Shown here one piece after another: positions 27,610 to 37,980 of a DNA stretch of 64,000 bases. The notes under the pieces were generated by a model that had not been told where the DNA came from, did not search any database, and saw nothing but the letters and a program-made list of their open reading frames with translations. This DNA comes from an alpha proteobacterium HIMB114 (lineage in GTDB: Bacteria > Pseudomonadota > Alphaproteobacteria > Pelagibacterales > Pelagibacteraceae), in contig ADAC02000001.1 of NCBI GenBank assembly GCA_000163555.2, forward strand, positions 372,001 to 436,000, read 5' to 3'. Within the stretch, counting starts at the first letter, position 1. Each line of letters opens with the position of its first letter. The position numbers and the translations under genes are program-made.

Positions 27610-29069
27610 TGACTGAAATTTATCAACTTACACTTTATGATTTAATAGAAAAAATAAAATCAAAAGAAATTTCTTGCGAGGAAGCAACAAAGTCATACGT
27701 CGATAGAGCTAAAAAATCACAAAAACTTAATTGTTTTATCGAAGAAACATTTGATCAAGCCTTAGATAAGGCAAAAAATCAGTCAGGCAAAATAGATACT
27801 AGTAAAAAATTATTTGGCGCACCATTTGCAGTAAAAGATTTATTTTGTACTAAAGGTATTCAAACAACAGCTTCTAGTAAGATGCTTGAAGGATTTAAAC
27901 CTGAATATGAGTCAACTGTTACTTCTAAACTATGGGATGAGGGGGCTAATCTTTTGGGTAAATTAAATTGTGATGAGTATGCGATGGGCTCATCAAACGA
28001 AACTAGTTATTTTGGAAATGTAATAAACCCATACAGAAATGATAAGGATTTAGTACCTGGTGGATCATCAGGAGGATCAGCGTCTGCGGTTGCAGCCCAT
28101 CTTACATCGGCTACTGTTGGGACAGATACGGGTGGATCAATTAGACAACCAGCATCATTTACTGGAACTGTTGGTTTAAAACCAACTTATGGAAGATGTT
28201 CGAGATGGGGAATAGTTGCTTTTGCCTCTTCATTGGATCAAGCAGGGCCAATGACAAAAGATGTTAGAGATGCTTCTTTATTAATGGAAGTTATTTCAGG
28301 ACATGACAACAAAGATTCAACGTCTGCACAAATAAAACAAGAAGTTTTTAGTCAAAAGTTAACCAAAGATATTAAAGGTTTAAAAATTGGAATACCAAAA
28401 GAATATAAAATCGACGGTATGTCAAAAGAAATAATAGATCTTTGGGATAAAGGAATTGAAATAGTAAAATCTTCAGGATGTGAAATTAAAGAAATATCAC
28501 TTCCACATACAAAGTATGCTCTTCCAGCTTATTATATAATTGCTCCAGCAGAAGCTTCTTCTAATTTGGCAAGATATGATGGGGTAAGATATGGTTTTAG
28601 AGCTGAAGGTAAAGATTTAATAGAAATGTATGAAAACACTCGATCTTTGGGATTTGGTGATGAGGTAAAAAGAAGAATTTTAATTGGCACTTATGTTTTA
28701 TCATCAGGTTATTATGATGCCTATTATTTAAAAGCTCAAAAAGTTAGAAGGTTAATTAAAAATGACTTTGATCAAGCCTTTAAAAGTGTAGATACTATTC
28801 TAACACCTACAACACCATCAGCAGCATTCGCGATTGGTGAGAATGTTGATGATCCAATTTCTATGTATTTAAATGATGTGCTTACTGTACCTGTAAATCT
28901 TGCGGGGTTACCAGCCATATCTATTCCTGCTGGATATGATCAAAACAATCTTCCTTTAGGCCTACAATTAATTGGAAAATCTTTTGATGAGCAAACAGTT
29001 TTAAATAATGCATATGCAATTGAACAGTCGATTAATTTTAAACCAAATTTCAAAGATTGGTGGATGTAA
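27609..29069 (+). CDS. gatA: Asp/Glu-tRNA amidotransferase subunit A
   Basis: GatA releases ammonia from glutamine for transfer to the misacylated tRNA. The amidase signature is present: catalytic Lys in [10 protein letters not shown] near residue 78, the [14 protein letters not shown] Ser-rich loop near residue 155, and the nucleophile Ser in [13 protein letters not shown]. Length 486 is normal. The last base of its TAA is the first base of the gatB ATG. Confidence 0.97.
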   Translation: MTEIYQLTLYDLIEKIKSKEISCEEATKSYVDRAKKSQKLNCFIEETFDQALDKAKNQSGKIDTSKKLFGAPFAVKDLFCTKGIQTTASSKMLEGFKPEYESTVTSKLWDEGANLLGKLNCDEYAMGSSNETSYFGNVINPYRNDKDLVPGGSSGGSASAVAAHLTSATVGTDTGGSIRQPASFTGTVGLKPTYGRCSRWGIVAFASSLDQAGPMTKDVRDASLLMEVISGHDNKDSTSAQIKQEVFSQKLTKDIKGLKIGIPKEYKIDGMSKEIIDLWDKGIEIVKSSGCEIKEISLPHTKYALPAYYIIAPAEASSNLARYDGVRYGFRAEGKDLIEMYENTRSLGFGDEVKRRILIGTYVLSSGYYDAYYLKAQKVRRLIKNDFDQAFKSVDTILTPTTPSAAFAIGENVDDPISMYLNDVLTVPVNLAGLPAISIPAGYDQNNLPLGLQLIGKSFDEQTVLNNAYAIEQSINFKPNFKDWWM

Positions 29070-30535
29070 TGTCAGAAAAAGAATTTGATTATTATTTAAA
29101 AGGTGAAAAAGGTGAGTATGAGGTTGTAATTGGCTTAGAGGTACATGCACAAGTTTTGTCAGATGCTAAATTATTTTCCTCGTCTGCCACAAAATTTGGC
29201 TCAGAGCCAAATTCTCAAGTAAGTTTGGTTGATGCTGCGATGCCTGGAATGTTACCTGTTATAAATAAATTTTGTGTAGAACAAGCTGTAAAAACAGGTT
29301 TAGGTCTCAATGCAAAGATAAATACCTTTTCTAAATTTGATAGAAAAAACTATTTTTACGCAGATCTTCCGCAAGGGTATCAAATTTCTCAATTTAAACA
29401 TCCAATAGTGGGTGAGGGAAAAGTGATATTAGACATGCCTTACGGTACAAAAGAGGTTGGAATTGAAAGATTGCACCTTGAGCAGGATGCAGGAAAAAGC
29501 ATACACGATCAAGACCCAAAAAATTCTTTTGTAGATTTAAATCGATCTGGAATAGCATTAATGGAAATCGTAAGTAAACCTGACTTAAGATCACCTGGTG
29601 AAGTTGGAGAATACATAAAAAAATTAAGATCAATTATGAGATATTTAAATACCTGTGATGGTAATATGGAACAAGGTTCATTGAGAGCTGATGTGAATGT
29701 TTCTGTGAGAAAAAAAGGATCAAAAGAATTTGGCACACGTTGTGAAATTAAAAATGTTAACTCAATTAAATTTATGCAGCAAGCCATTGACTATGAGGCC
29801 AGAAGACAAATCGAATTAATTGAAGAGGGCAATGAAGTTGATCAAGAAACGAGACTTTTTGATACAAAAAAACAAGAAACTAGATCCATGCGTAGCAAAG
29901 AAGACGCTCATGATTACAGATATTTTCCGGATCCGGATTTATTACCATTAAGACTGGAAGATTCTTATATCGAAGACTTAAAAAAAGGTTTGCCAGAATT
30001 ACCAGATCATAAAAAACAAAGATTGATATCAGAGTTTAAACTTTCAAATTATGAAGCAAGTGTAATTATATCCGATCAAGCAGTTTCGACATATTATGAA
30101 GAGGTAGCTAAAAATTCAGATTATAAACTTGCTTCAACGTGGTTAATGGGTGAATTGTTTGCAACTTTAAACAAAGAAGGCAAAGATATTACCGAAAGTC
30201 CAGTGAGTGCGGTTAATTTAGCTAAGATGATTAACTTAATTAAAGACGGAACAATTTCTGGAAAAATTGCCAAAACAGTTTTTGAAGAAATGATTAAAAA
30301 CGATGTAGATCCATCAAAAATTGTTGAGGACAAAGGATTAAAACAAACTTCTGATCCAAAAGAAATTGAAAACATCGTTGATAAAGTTTTAGAAACAAAT
30401 CAAGATAAAGTAGAACAATACAAGTCGGGTAAAGATAAACTTTTTGGTTTTTTTGTTGGTCAAGTAATGAAGGAAATGAAGGGAAAAGGAAACCCTCAGA
30501 TGATCAACGATATTTTAAAAAATAAATTAAAATAA
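29069..30535 (+). CDS. gatB: Asp/Glu-tRNA amidotransferase subunit B
   Basis: GatB binds the misacylated tRNA and activates its acyl group with ATP. The [12 protein letters not shown] block near residue 17 and the [24 protein letters not shown] and DVNVSVR blocks are diagnostic, with the helical tRNA-binding tail at the C-terminus. The ATG at 29069 overlaps the gatA stop; an upstream GTG in the same frame adds only four residues. Length 488. Confidence 0.97.
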   Translation: MSEKEFDYYLKGEKGEYEVVIGLEVHAQVLSDAKLFSSSATKFGSEPNSQVSLVDAAMPGMLPVINKFCVEQAVKTGLGLNAKINTFSKFDRKNYFYADLPQGYQISQFKHPIVGEGKVILDMPYGTKEVGIERLHLEQDAGKSIHDQDPKNSFVDLNRSGIALMEIVSKPDLRSPGEVGEYIKKLRSIMRYLNTCDGNMEQGSLRADVNVSVRKKGSKEFGTRCEIKNVNSIKFMQQAIDYEARRQIELIEEGNEVDQETRLFDTKKQETRSMRSKEDAHDYRYFPDPDLLPLRLEDSYIEDLKKGLPELPDHKKQRLISEFKLSNYEASVIISDQAVSTYYEEVAKNSDYKLASTWLMGELFATLNKEGKDITESPVSAVNLAKMINLIKDGTISGKIAKTVFEEMIKNDVDPSKIVEDKGLKQTSDPKEIENIVDKVLETNQDKVEQYKSGKDKLFGFFVGQVMKEMKGKGNPQMINDILKNKLK

Positions 30536-30543
30536 TAATAAAA

Positions 30544-31194
30544 ATGTCTGGAAATTTTTTACTCAATGAAAAACTTGAGAAATATATTTATGAAAATGGA
30601 GTTAATGAAACAAAAATAGAAAAAGAACTTAGAGAATATAATAACATAGAACACTCTAAATCAGCTCATTTGCAAATATCACCTGAGCAATCTGAGTTCC
30701 TTAAATTAATAATTAATATTGGTGGTTACAAAAACATATTAGAAATAGGCACTTATCTTGGTTATAGCGCTCTATCGATGGCACTGGTCACTGAAGGTAG
30801 AGTAACCACAATTGATAAGGATGAAAAAACCAATGAAATTGCTCTTAAATTTTGGAAAAAAGCAGGAGTTGATCATAAAATAAAGTTAATAGCTGGTCTG
30901 GCATCGGAAGAGTTAGATAAATTAAACGAAAAATATGATTTTATTTTTGTTGATGCCGATAAAACAAATAATGCTGAATATTATGAAAAATGCAAAAATC
31001 TTTTGAGTGAAGGAGGCGTTATGGCCTTTGATAACGTGCTTTGGAAAGGCAAGGTGTCAGAAGACGCAAATGATCCAAAGGTTGAAAAAATAAAAGCGTT
31101 TAACAGCTATGTTAAACATGATAATTATTTTGAAATTTCATTAATCTCCATAGGCGATGGAATAATGTTATGCAAAAAGAGAAATTCGATATAG
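30544..31194 (+). CDS. SAM-dependent O-methyltransferase, caffeoyl-CoA type
   Basis: The 216-residue protein has the class I methyltransferase fold of the cation-dependent O-methyltransferase family. The SAM-binding motif ILEIGTYLGYSALSMAL is near residue 61, the acidic loop TTIDKDEK follows, and FIFVDADKTNNAEYY carries the metal-site Asp. The substrate cannot be inferred. It sits eight bases after gatB and overlaps trhO by 25 bases. Confidence 0.85.
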   Translation: MSGNFLLNEKLEKYIYENGVNETKIEKELREYNNIEHSKSAHLQISPEQSEFLKLIINIGGYKNILEIGTYLGYSALSMALVTEGRVTTIDKDEKTNEIALKFWKKAGVDHKIKLIAGLASEELDKLNEKYDFIFVDADKTNNAEYYEKCKNLLSEGGVMAFDNVLWKGKVSEDANDPKVEKIKAFNSYVKHDNYFEISLISIGDGIMLCKKRNSI

Positions 31195-32054
31195 TTAGTT
31201 TTTACAAATTCTGTCCTATTGCAGTTAATGAGGATTTAAGAGTTAAGTTTAAAAAGAATTTAATTGATTGTTCTTTGAAAGGAACCATAATTCTGTCACC
31301 CGAAGGAATTAACGGAACAATTTCTGGTTTATCAGGTTTTTTTTTAAATTTTGAAAATTTCGTCAAATCAACTTTAAAAATTGATAAATTTGATATTACA
31401 AATTCTTCATCATCAGATTTTATTCCATTCAATAAACCTAAAGTTAAAATTAAAAAAGAAGTTGTCCCAATTGAAATTAAAACAAGTGAAAGACTGGGAA
31501 ATCATTTAACTCCAAGAGAATGGGATAAATTTATAATCCAAGATGACGTGTTACTAATAGATATAAGAAAAAATTTTGAGTATGAAATGGGAACTTTCAG
31601 AGAAGCGATTAACCCCAAAGTAAATAGTTTTAGAGAATTTAAAAAATATTTTTCTGAAGATTTTGCTAGAAAAAATAATAAAAAGCTTGCAATATTTTGC
31701 ACAGGAGGAATTCGATGCGAAAAGGCAGCTGACCATCTTAAAACTCTAGGAGTGAATGAAGTATATCAATTAGAAGGTGGCATTATAAATTATTTAAATA
31801 ATACAGAAGAAAAGAAATCAAGCTGGGACGGAGAATGTTATGTCTTTGATGAAAGAGTATCTGTGTTACATGCATCAAAGCCTGGAACTTATTCTATGTG
31901 TTATGGATGTAAGATACCCGTTAGTAATGAAGATAAAAAATCTGATAAATATATTGAAGGAGTAAGTTGTCCAAAATGCCATGATAAATTAACAGTTGAT
32001 CAGAAAAAAAGATTTGCAATGAGACAATTTAATATTAAACATAATAACAAATGA
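31170..32054 (+). CDS. trhO: tRNA uridine(34) hydroxylase, rhodanese domain
   Basis: TrhO (UPF0176) makes 5-hydroxyuridine at tRNA position 34 using oxygen. The N-terminal part has the SPEGINGTISG motif near residue 43, and a rhodanese domain (about residues 115-215) has the active Cys in FCTGGIRCEKA (C177, with C183 close by). The C-terminal part contains extra Cys pairs (CYGC and CPKC) resembling a zinc site. Length 294 is within range. Confidence 0.9.
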   Translation: MQKEKFDIVSFYKFCPIAVNEDLRVKFKKNLIDCSLKGTIILSPEGINGTISGLSGFFLNFENFVKSTLKIDKFDITNSSSSDFIPFNKPKVKIKKEVVPIEIKTSERLGNHLTPREWDKFIIQDDVLLIDIRKNFEYEMGTFREAINPKVNSFREFKKYFSEDFARKNNKKLAIFCTGGIRCEKAADHLKTLGVNEVYQLEGGIINYLNNTEEKKSSWDGECYVFDERVSVLHASKPGTYSMCYGCKIPVSNEDKKSDKYIEGVSCPKCHDKLTVDQKKRFAMRQFNIKHNNK

Positions 32055-32530
32055 CACAAAAAATACCAAATTCAAAAATTGTAATCAGAGAAGATGGCAA
32101 GTTTATAAAAAAAGATATTTATGATTATTTTGTGGAAAAAAAAATTGTAGCTTTTGCTTTACCTGGTGCATTTACTCCAACTTGTTCTAATTACCATGTT
32201 CCTGCTTATGAAGAAGAATATGAAAATATAACAGCTTTAGGTGTTGATGAAATTTATTGCATAAGTATGAACGATCCTTTTGTTATTGAAAAATGGAAGG
32301 AAATTTCTGGAGCAAAAAAAATTAAATTTATTCCTGATGGAAATGGTGTTTTTACTAACGATATGAAAATGATTTCAGATCGAAGTGCTTCAGGTATGGG
32401 GCCGCGTTCCTTTAGGTACTCAATGTATGTTGAAGATGGGAATATAATAAAGTTATTTAAAGACGAAGATGGAAAATTTGATATAAGCGATCCAAAAACA
32501 ATGATAAATTTTCTTAAAGAAAATAAATAG
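32051..32530 (+). CDS. Peroxiredoxin, Prx5 type
   Basis: A thiol peroxidase that reduces hydrogen peroxide or organic peroxides. The peroxidatic Cys is C45 in LPGAFTPTCSNYHVP, the Prx5-type motif. MGPRSFRYSM near residue 117 carries the conserved active-site Arg. Length 159 is typical. It overlaps trhO by four bases and is 1 kb upstream of katG, though separated from it by a promoter. Confidence 0.92.
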   Translation: MTQKIPNSKIVIREDGKFIKKDIYDYFVEKKIVAFALPGAFTPTCSNYHVPAYEEEYENITALGVDEIYCISMNDPFVIEKWKEISGAKKIKFIPDGNGVFTNDMKMISDRSASGMGPRSFRYSMYVEDGNIIKLFKDEDGKFDISDPKTMINFLKENK

Positions 32531-32832
32531 TGGTAACACGAAAATCTTTTACCAGACCAGTAACAAAAACATCTAACCCTCAACCAAAAAACAAAAAATC
32601 TAAAGACTGGATTATTTGGGCTGCATGGGCAGATAGAGTAACTTTTGAAGACATAAAAAGAGAAACAGGCAGAACAGAGTCTGAGGTAATTAAAATCATG
32701 AGATCTACGTTAAAACCATCATCCTTTAGGCTTTGGAGGAAAAGAGTTCATACTAAATCTATTAAAAACCTTAAAAAATTTAGAGAAGATAGACAGAAAA
32801 TAAGAAATAAATCTTATAAAAACTACCTATAG
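32530..32832 (+). CDS. TIGR03643/DUF2805-type small basic protein
   Basis: A 100-residue, Lys/Arg-rich protein of unknown function that resembles the family TIGR03643. The visible core is WIIWAAWADRVTFEDIKRET, then a helical block EVIKIMRSTLKP and SSFRLWRKRVH. The GTG start overlaps the peroxiredoxin stop by one base. The layout suggests a nucleic-acid-binding helix pair, but that is inference only. Confidence 0.7.
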   Translation: MVTRKSFTRPVTKTSNPQPKNKKSKDWIIWAAWADRVTFEDIKRETGRTESEVIKIMRSTLKPSSFRLWRKRVHTKSIKNLKKFREDRQKIRNKSYKNYL

Positions 32833-32873
32833 TTGTAATATTTGAGCGAATCTGCTACATGTTGACTTGTAAC

Positions 32874-32916
32874 TAAGAATTATTCTTAACAGTGTTGACA
32901 TTGAGAATCATTCTCA
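32874..32916 (+). promoter_or_regulatory. Two Fur-type palindromic operators
   Basis: Two perfect 15-bp palindromes with a one-base centre lie 28 bp apart (centre to centre): TAAGAATTATTCTTA at 32874-32888 and TGAGAATCATTCTCA at 32902-32916. The second matches the classical 7-1-7 Fur box form TGATAATnATTATCA at all but two positions, and the first is a close variant. They precede an iron permease gene. Binding by Fur, Mur or Irr cannot be told apart by eye; Fur is the best guess. Confidence 0.8.
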
Positions 32917-32923
32917 TTATTAA
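32895..32923 (+). promoter_or_regulatory. Promoter for the FTR1 gene, overlapped by an operator
   Basis: A perfect TTGACA -35 box at 32895-32900 and a TATTAA -10 box at 32918-32923 have 17-bp spacing. The second Fur-type palindrome (32902-32916) fills that spacer exactly, so a bound repressor would block RNA polymerase. A second TTGACT at 32862-32867 precedes the other palindrome, but no good -10 follows it. Confidence 0.7.
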
Positions 32924-32960
32924 ACTTAAGAAATTAAAAACGGAGAAATTAGATAGTTAA

Positions 32961-33608
32961 ATGACTGAGTTAGCCACACCTTTTATGAGTTCATTCTTCA
33001 TAATCCTTAGAGAAGGATTTGAAGCGATGTTAATTGCAATGCTAGTATTTATGTTCTTGGATAAGATGAATGCTAGACACCAAAGACCAGCTGTCTTTTG
33101 GGGAATGGGCGCAGGAGTTTTAGTATCTTTATTATTAGCAGTAGGCTTTAGAAAAATTCACGGCATGACAGGTGCTCATGAGGAGATTTTTGAAGGCTGT
33201 GTCATGTTAATTGCATCAGGAATGTTAGCTTATTGCGCATTATTTTGTCATAATGCAAAAGAACACGTTGAAGGCAAAGTAGATAAAGCCATAGACTCAG
33301 GAAAAACTTGGTTGTTGTCTTTTACAGTATTTTTAGCAATCGTTAGAGAAGGTTTTGAGGTTGTTTTATTTTATGCTGCTTTATTCTCAACGGGGGTTCA
33401 AAGTATTAACGCCGTTGTTTTTGGTGCGGTAATTGGATTAGCTGCTCTAGTTGCATCGTACTATGGTTTAAGTCGTTTAACAAAAATCATACCAATCGGC
33501 ATGTTCTTTAGAGCTTCAGCAGTATTTTTACTGATTATGTCTGCATACTTTGGTTATGAAGGTGTGCACGAATTAGTTGAAGGTTTTGAAGATCTTAAAG
33601 TTTTATAA
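32961..33608 (+). CDS. FTR1-family iron permease
   Basis: FTR1-type permeases import iron through a polytopic membrane channel. Two copies of the REGFE iron-relay motif occur at residues 17-21 and 129-133, with an acidic EEIFEG site at residues 74-79. It has about six membrane segments in 215 residues, shorter than EfeU-type permeases of roughly 275. No efeO or efeB partners are adjacent. A stop lies directly upstream of the ATG, fixing the start. The ribosome-binding site is weak: GGAG at 32942-32945 is far from the ATG. Confidence 0.9.
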   Translation: MTELATPFMSSFFIILREGFEAMLIAMLVFMFLDKMNARHQRPAVFWGMGAGVLVSLLLAVGFRKIHGMTGAHEEIFEGCVMLIASGMLAYCALFCHNAKEHVEGKVDKAIDSGKTWLLSFTVFLAIVREGFEVVLFYAALFSTGVQSINAVVFGAVIGLAALVASYYGLSRLTKIIPIGMFFRASAVFLLIMSAYFGYEGVHELVEGFEDLKVL

Positions 33609-33628
33609 AAATTTAACTTTAAATTTAC

Positions 33629-33642
33629 TTAATTATAATTAA
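33629..33642 (+). promoter_or_regulatory. AT-only palindrome in the katG leader
   Basis: TTAATTATAATTAA is a perfect 14-bp palindrome in the 84-bp gap between the FTR1 gene and katG. The gap is almost pure A/T, so chance is likely, but it is the only symmetric element there. No recognisable OxyR-type or Fur-type site is visible. Confidence 0.25.
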
Positions 33643-33677
33643 ATAAATTTTAATTATATTTTAAGAATTTATTTTAA

Positions 33678-35870
<2,193 letters not shown>

Positions 35871-35888
35871 TATAAATCGATAGTTTAC

Positions 35889-35920
35889 ATACCGTTATAC
35901 TTTAATTAGTATAACGGTAT
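35889..35920 (+). promoter_or_regulatory. Perfect 12-bp inverted repeat overlapping the pilin start codon
   Basis: Arms ATACCGTTATAC (35889-35900) and GTATAACGGTAT (35909-35920) enclose TTTAATTA. The right arm ends inside the ATG of the pilin gene (35919-35921). The left arm contains TATACT, a good -10 sequence. No T-run follows, so a simple terminator for katG is unlikely; an operator or translation-blocking hairpin fits better. Confidence 0.65.
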
Positions 35921-36620
35921 GAACAAAGGTTTCTCTCTCGTAGAACTTTTGGTTGTTGTTGCGATTATCGGAGTGTTAGCGGGCGTGGGTATCGTTGGTT
36001 ATGATAGATACGTTGAAAATGCTAAACAAAAAGTTTTTGAACAAAATGTTCAAACGATAACAAGGGCAATTGATTTTGAATATACTGTTATTTCAAATTC
36101 ATTATCCTCTGCATTAGATGAGGTTGATGGCAGCGGAAATAAAACAGGTAATAAAATTAGCTCAGACTCTACATGTGAAGAATTTGTTAGAGCTACAAAA
36201 GAACATTTCGCACATTTTAAAAACCCGTGGTTTCCAACCAAAAGAATGGTAACAATTAATTCCAAAGGTCACTCAAATCAAAAAAAGGGGATGGTTCAGG
36301 TTATCTGTAATAGATCAGGTAATTTATTGTCTGGTTGGAACTGTAAAGTTGAACAATCACTTTTTTACATATTAGCGATGAATGAAGATTACGTTGTAGG
36401 CTCAACTCATTCAGATACTTTGGAAGGAGGCAAAGCAACTTCAGGAGGAGTTGTTAATTCAAGATGGTATTATAGAGGTTTAACAAAACCACCTGTAGCG
36501 CATCGAAACGCAAACCATCTTCCTTATATAACCCAATCTATTGCTCAAACTCAGTACTGTTCTGATGGTAGTTTTATTAGATCTTCTGCTATTGAAATAG
36601 AGTCAAACGTTAATTATTAA
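35919..36620 (+). CDS. Type IV pilin-like protein
   Basis: The N-terminus is a classic prepilin: short leader MNKG, cleavage before Phe, then the hydrophobic helix FSLVELLVVVAIIGVLAG with Glu at position 5 of the mature protein. The rest, about 190 residues, is unrecognised and holds four Cys that could form two disulfides. No other pilus assembly gene is nearby. Start codon overlaps the inverted repeat and no ribosome-binding site is visible. It may be a minor pilin or pseudopilin; function is open. Confidence 0.85.
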   Translation: MNKGFSLVELLVVVAIIGVLAGVGIVGYDRYVENAKQKVFEQNVQTITRAIDFEYTVISNSLSSALDEVDGSGNKTGNKISSDSTCEEFVRATKEHFAHFKNPWFPTKRMVTINSKGHSNQKKGMVQVICNRSGNLLSGWNCKVEQSLFYILAMNEDYVVGSTHSDTLEGGKATSGGVVNSRWYYRGLTKPPVAHRNANHLPYITQSIAQTQYCSDGSFIRSSAIEIESNVNY

Positions 36621-36621
36621 A

Positions 36622-37893
36622 TTATTTTTTAAGCTGAATATTTGACGAAATAAGCTGTTCATGTTTTGGCATGAACTTTATCCAAGCTTGTGTTATTGCG
36701 TTAACAAATTTTTTAATATCTTCTTTGGAGTGACTTGGGGTAGGAGTAATTCTTATCCTTTCAGTTCCTTTTGGCACTGTTGGAAAATTAATTGGTTGTA
36801 CATAAACTTGATGTTCCTCTAATAAATAATCACTTATTTTTCTACAAAGTTTACTTTCACCAATAATTACAGGGATGATATGAGATCCAGAGTCCAAAAA
36901 TGGTATTCCAGCTTTTTCAAGTTCGGATTTAACTAATTTCACATTTTCAAAAAATCTCGATCTAATTTCAGGATTATCTTGAACAGTTTCAACACTTTTT
37001 AATGTCCCCGCTGCAACTGCTGGACACATGGATGTAGTAAATATAAATCCTTTAGAAAAGCTTCTTACAAAATCAATAATAGAGTTTGATGAAGCAATAT
37101 AACCTCCGGCTAGACCAAAAGCTTTTGCTAAAGTTCCATTAATAATATCTATCTGATCTGCAACACCTTCTTGTTCTGCAATACCAGCTGCATTCTCACC
37201 GTATAGCCCAACCGCATGCACCTCATCCAAATAAATTAAAGCACCATGTTCATGAGCAACTTCAACAATTTCTTTTAATGGAGCAAAATCTGCCTCCATA
37301 GAATATACAGACTCCAGTACTATCATCTTGGGTCTGTTAAAAGGAATGCCTTTAAGAACAGCTTTTAAATGTTCTACATCATTATGTTTATAAATAACTT
37401 TCTCTCTTTTACTTGCTCTAATACCTTCGATTAACGAGGCATGATTTAATTCATCACTTAGGACTAAGCAGTTATCAATTGCTGATAAAATAGAAGTAAG
37501 AGCAGAGTCATTTGCACTATAGCCAGAGTTAAAAGCAAGAGCCCTTTCTTTTCCATGCAATTTTGCAATTTTTTCTTCCAATTCTACATGAAATCGAGTT
37601 GTGCCTGATATATTTCTTGTACCACCTGATCCAGCACCTAATTGATCAACTGCATTTTTCATTGCAGACATCACTTCATCGTTTTGGCTCATGCTCAAAT
37701 AATCGTTCGAACACCAAACATCAATTTCTTTAGTTTTTCCGTTTTTGTGGTGTAGGGCCTTTGGGTATTGACCTGCTTTTCTCTCAATTTCATTGAAGTA
37801 TCTATAGTGACCCTCGTTTTTTATTTCCTGTAATTTTTGATCGAATATCGAATTGTATGATGATTTCCAATTGTGAGCTTTGTTACCTGACAT
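36622..37893 (-). CDS. hemA: 5-Aminolevulinate synthase
   Basis: ALAS condenses glycine and succinyl-CoA, the C4 entry into heme synthesis used by alphaproteobacteria. The PLP Lys is K257 in INGTLAKAFGLAGG; GAGSGGTRNISGT near residue 87 and YLDEVHAVGLYG near residue 221 are family blocks. Length 423 is normal. It is divergent from hemC across 87 bp. FTTSMCPAVAAG carries a Cys-Pro pair (C290-P291), the dipeptide of heme-regulatory motifs. The gene name hemA here means ALAS, not glutamyl-tRNA reductase. Confidence 0.96.
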   Translation of the reverse strand: MSGNKAHNWKSSYNSIFDQKLQEIKNEGHYRYFNEIERKAGQYPKALHHKNGKTKEIDVWCSNDYLSMSQNDEVMSAMKNAVDQLGAGSGGTRNISGTTRFHVELEEKIAKLHGKERALAFNSGYSANDSALTSILSAIDNCLVLSDELNHASLIEGIRASKREKVIYKHNDVEHLKAVLKGIPFNRPKMIVLESVYSMEADFAPLKEIVEVAHEHGALIYLDEVHAVGLYGENAAGIAEQEGVADQIDIINGTLAKAFGLAGGYIASSNSIIDFVRSFSKGFIFTTSMCPAVAAGTLKSVETVQDNPEIRSRFFENVKLVKSELEKAGIPFLDSGSHIIPVIIGESKLCRKISDYLLEEHQVYVQPINFPTVPKGTERIRITPTPSHSKEDIKKFVNAITQAWIKFMPKHEQLISSNIQLKK

Positions 37894-37901
37894 GATGAAT
37901 G

Positions 37902-37907
37902 TTTATA
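37902..37907 (-). promoter_or_regulatory. Likely -10 box for hemA
   Basis: TATAAA on the minus strand ends eight bases before the hemA ATG. A transcript starting the usual 6-8 bases downstream would have almost no leader. The -35 region is poor. Confidence 0.4.
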
Positions 37908-37968
37908 GCTATTCGATTATCTATTAAAATATCTAAATAGACGCACTTATCATATGATTTAAGAACGG

Positions 37969-37974
37969 TATAAT
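37969..37974 (+). promoter_or_regulatory. Likely -10 box for hemC
   Basis: A perfect TATAAT ends six bases before the hemC ATG at 37981, so the transcript would begin at or next to the A of the start codon. No ribosome-binding site can fit between. The -35 sequence is weak. Confidence 0.5.
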
Positions 37975-37980
37975 TAGACA

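Noticed and set aside
32833-32960. Extra small gene in the 128-bp gap before the FTR1 gene
   Set aside because: The gap holds promoter and palindromes only; short frames there lack a start with a ribosome-binding site.
35889-35920. katG transcription terminator
   Set aside because: The stem is good but no T-run follows on either strand, and the stem ends in a start codon; an operator or translational element fits better.
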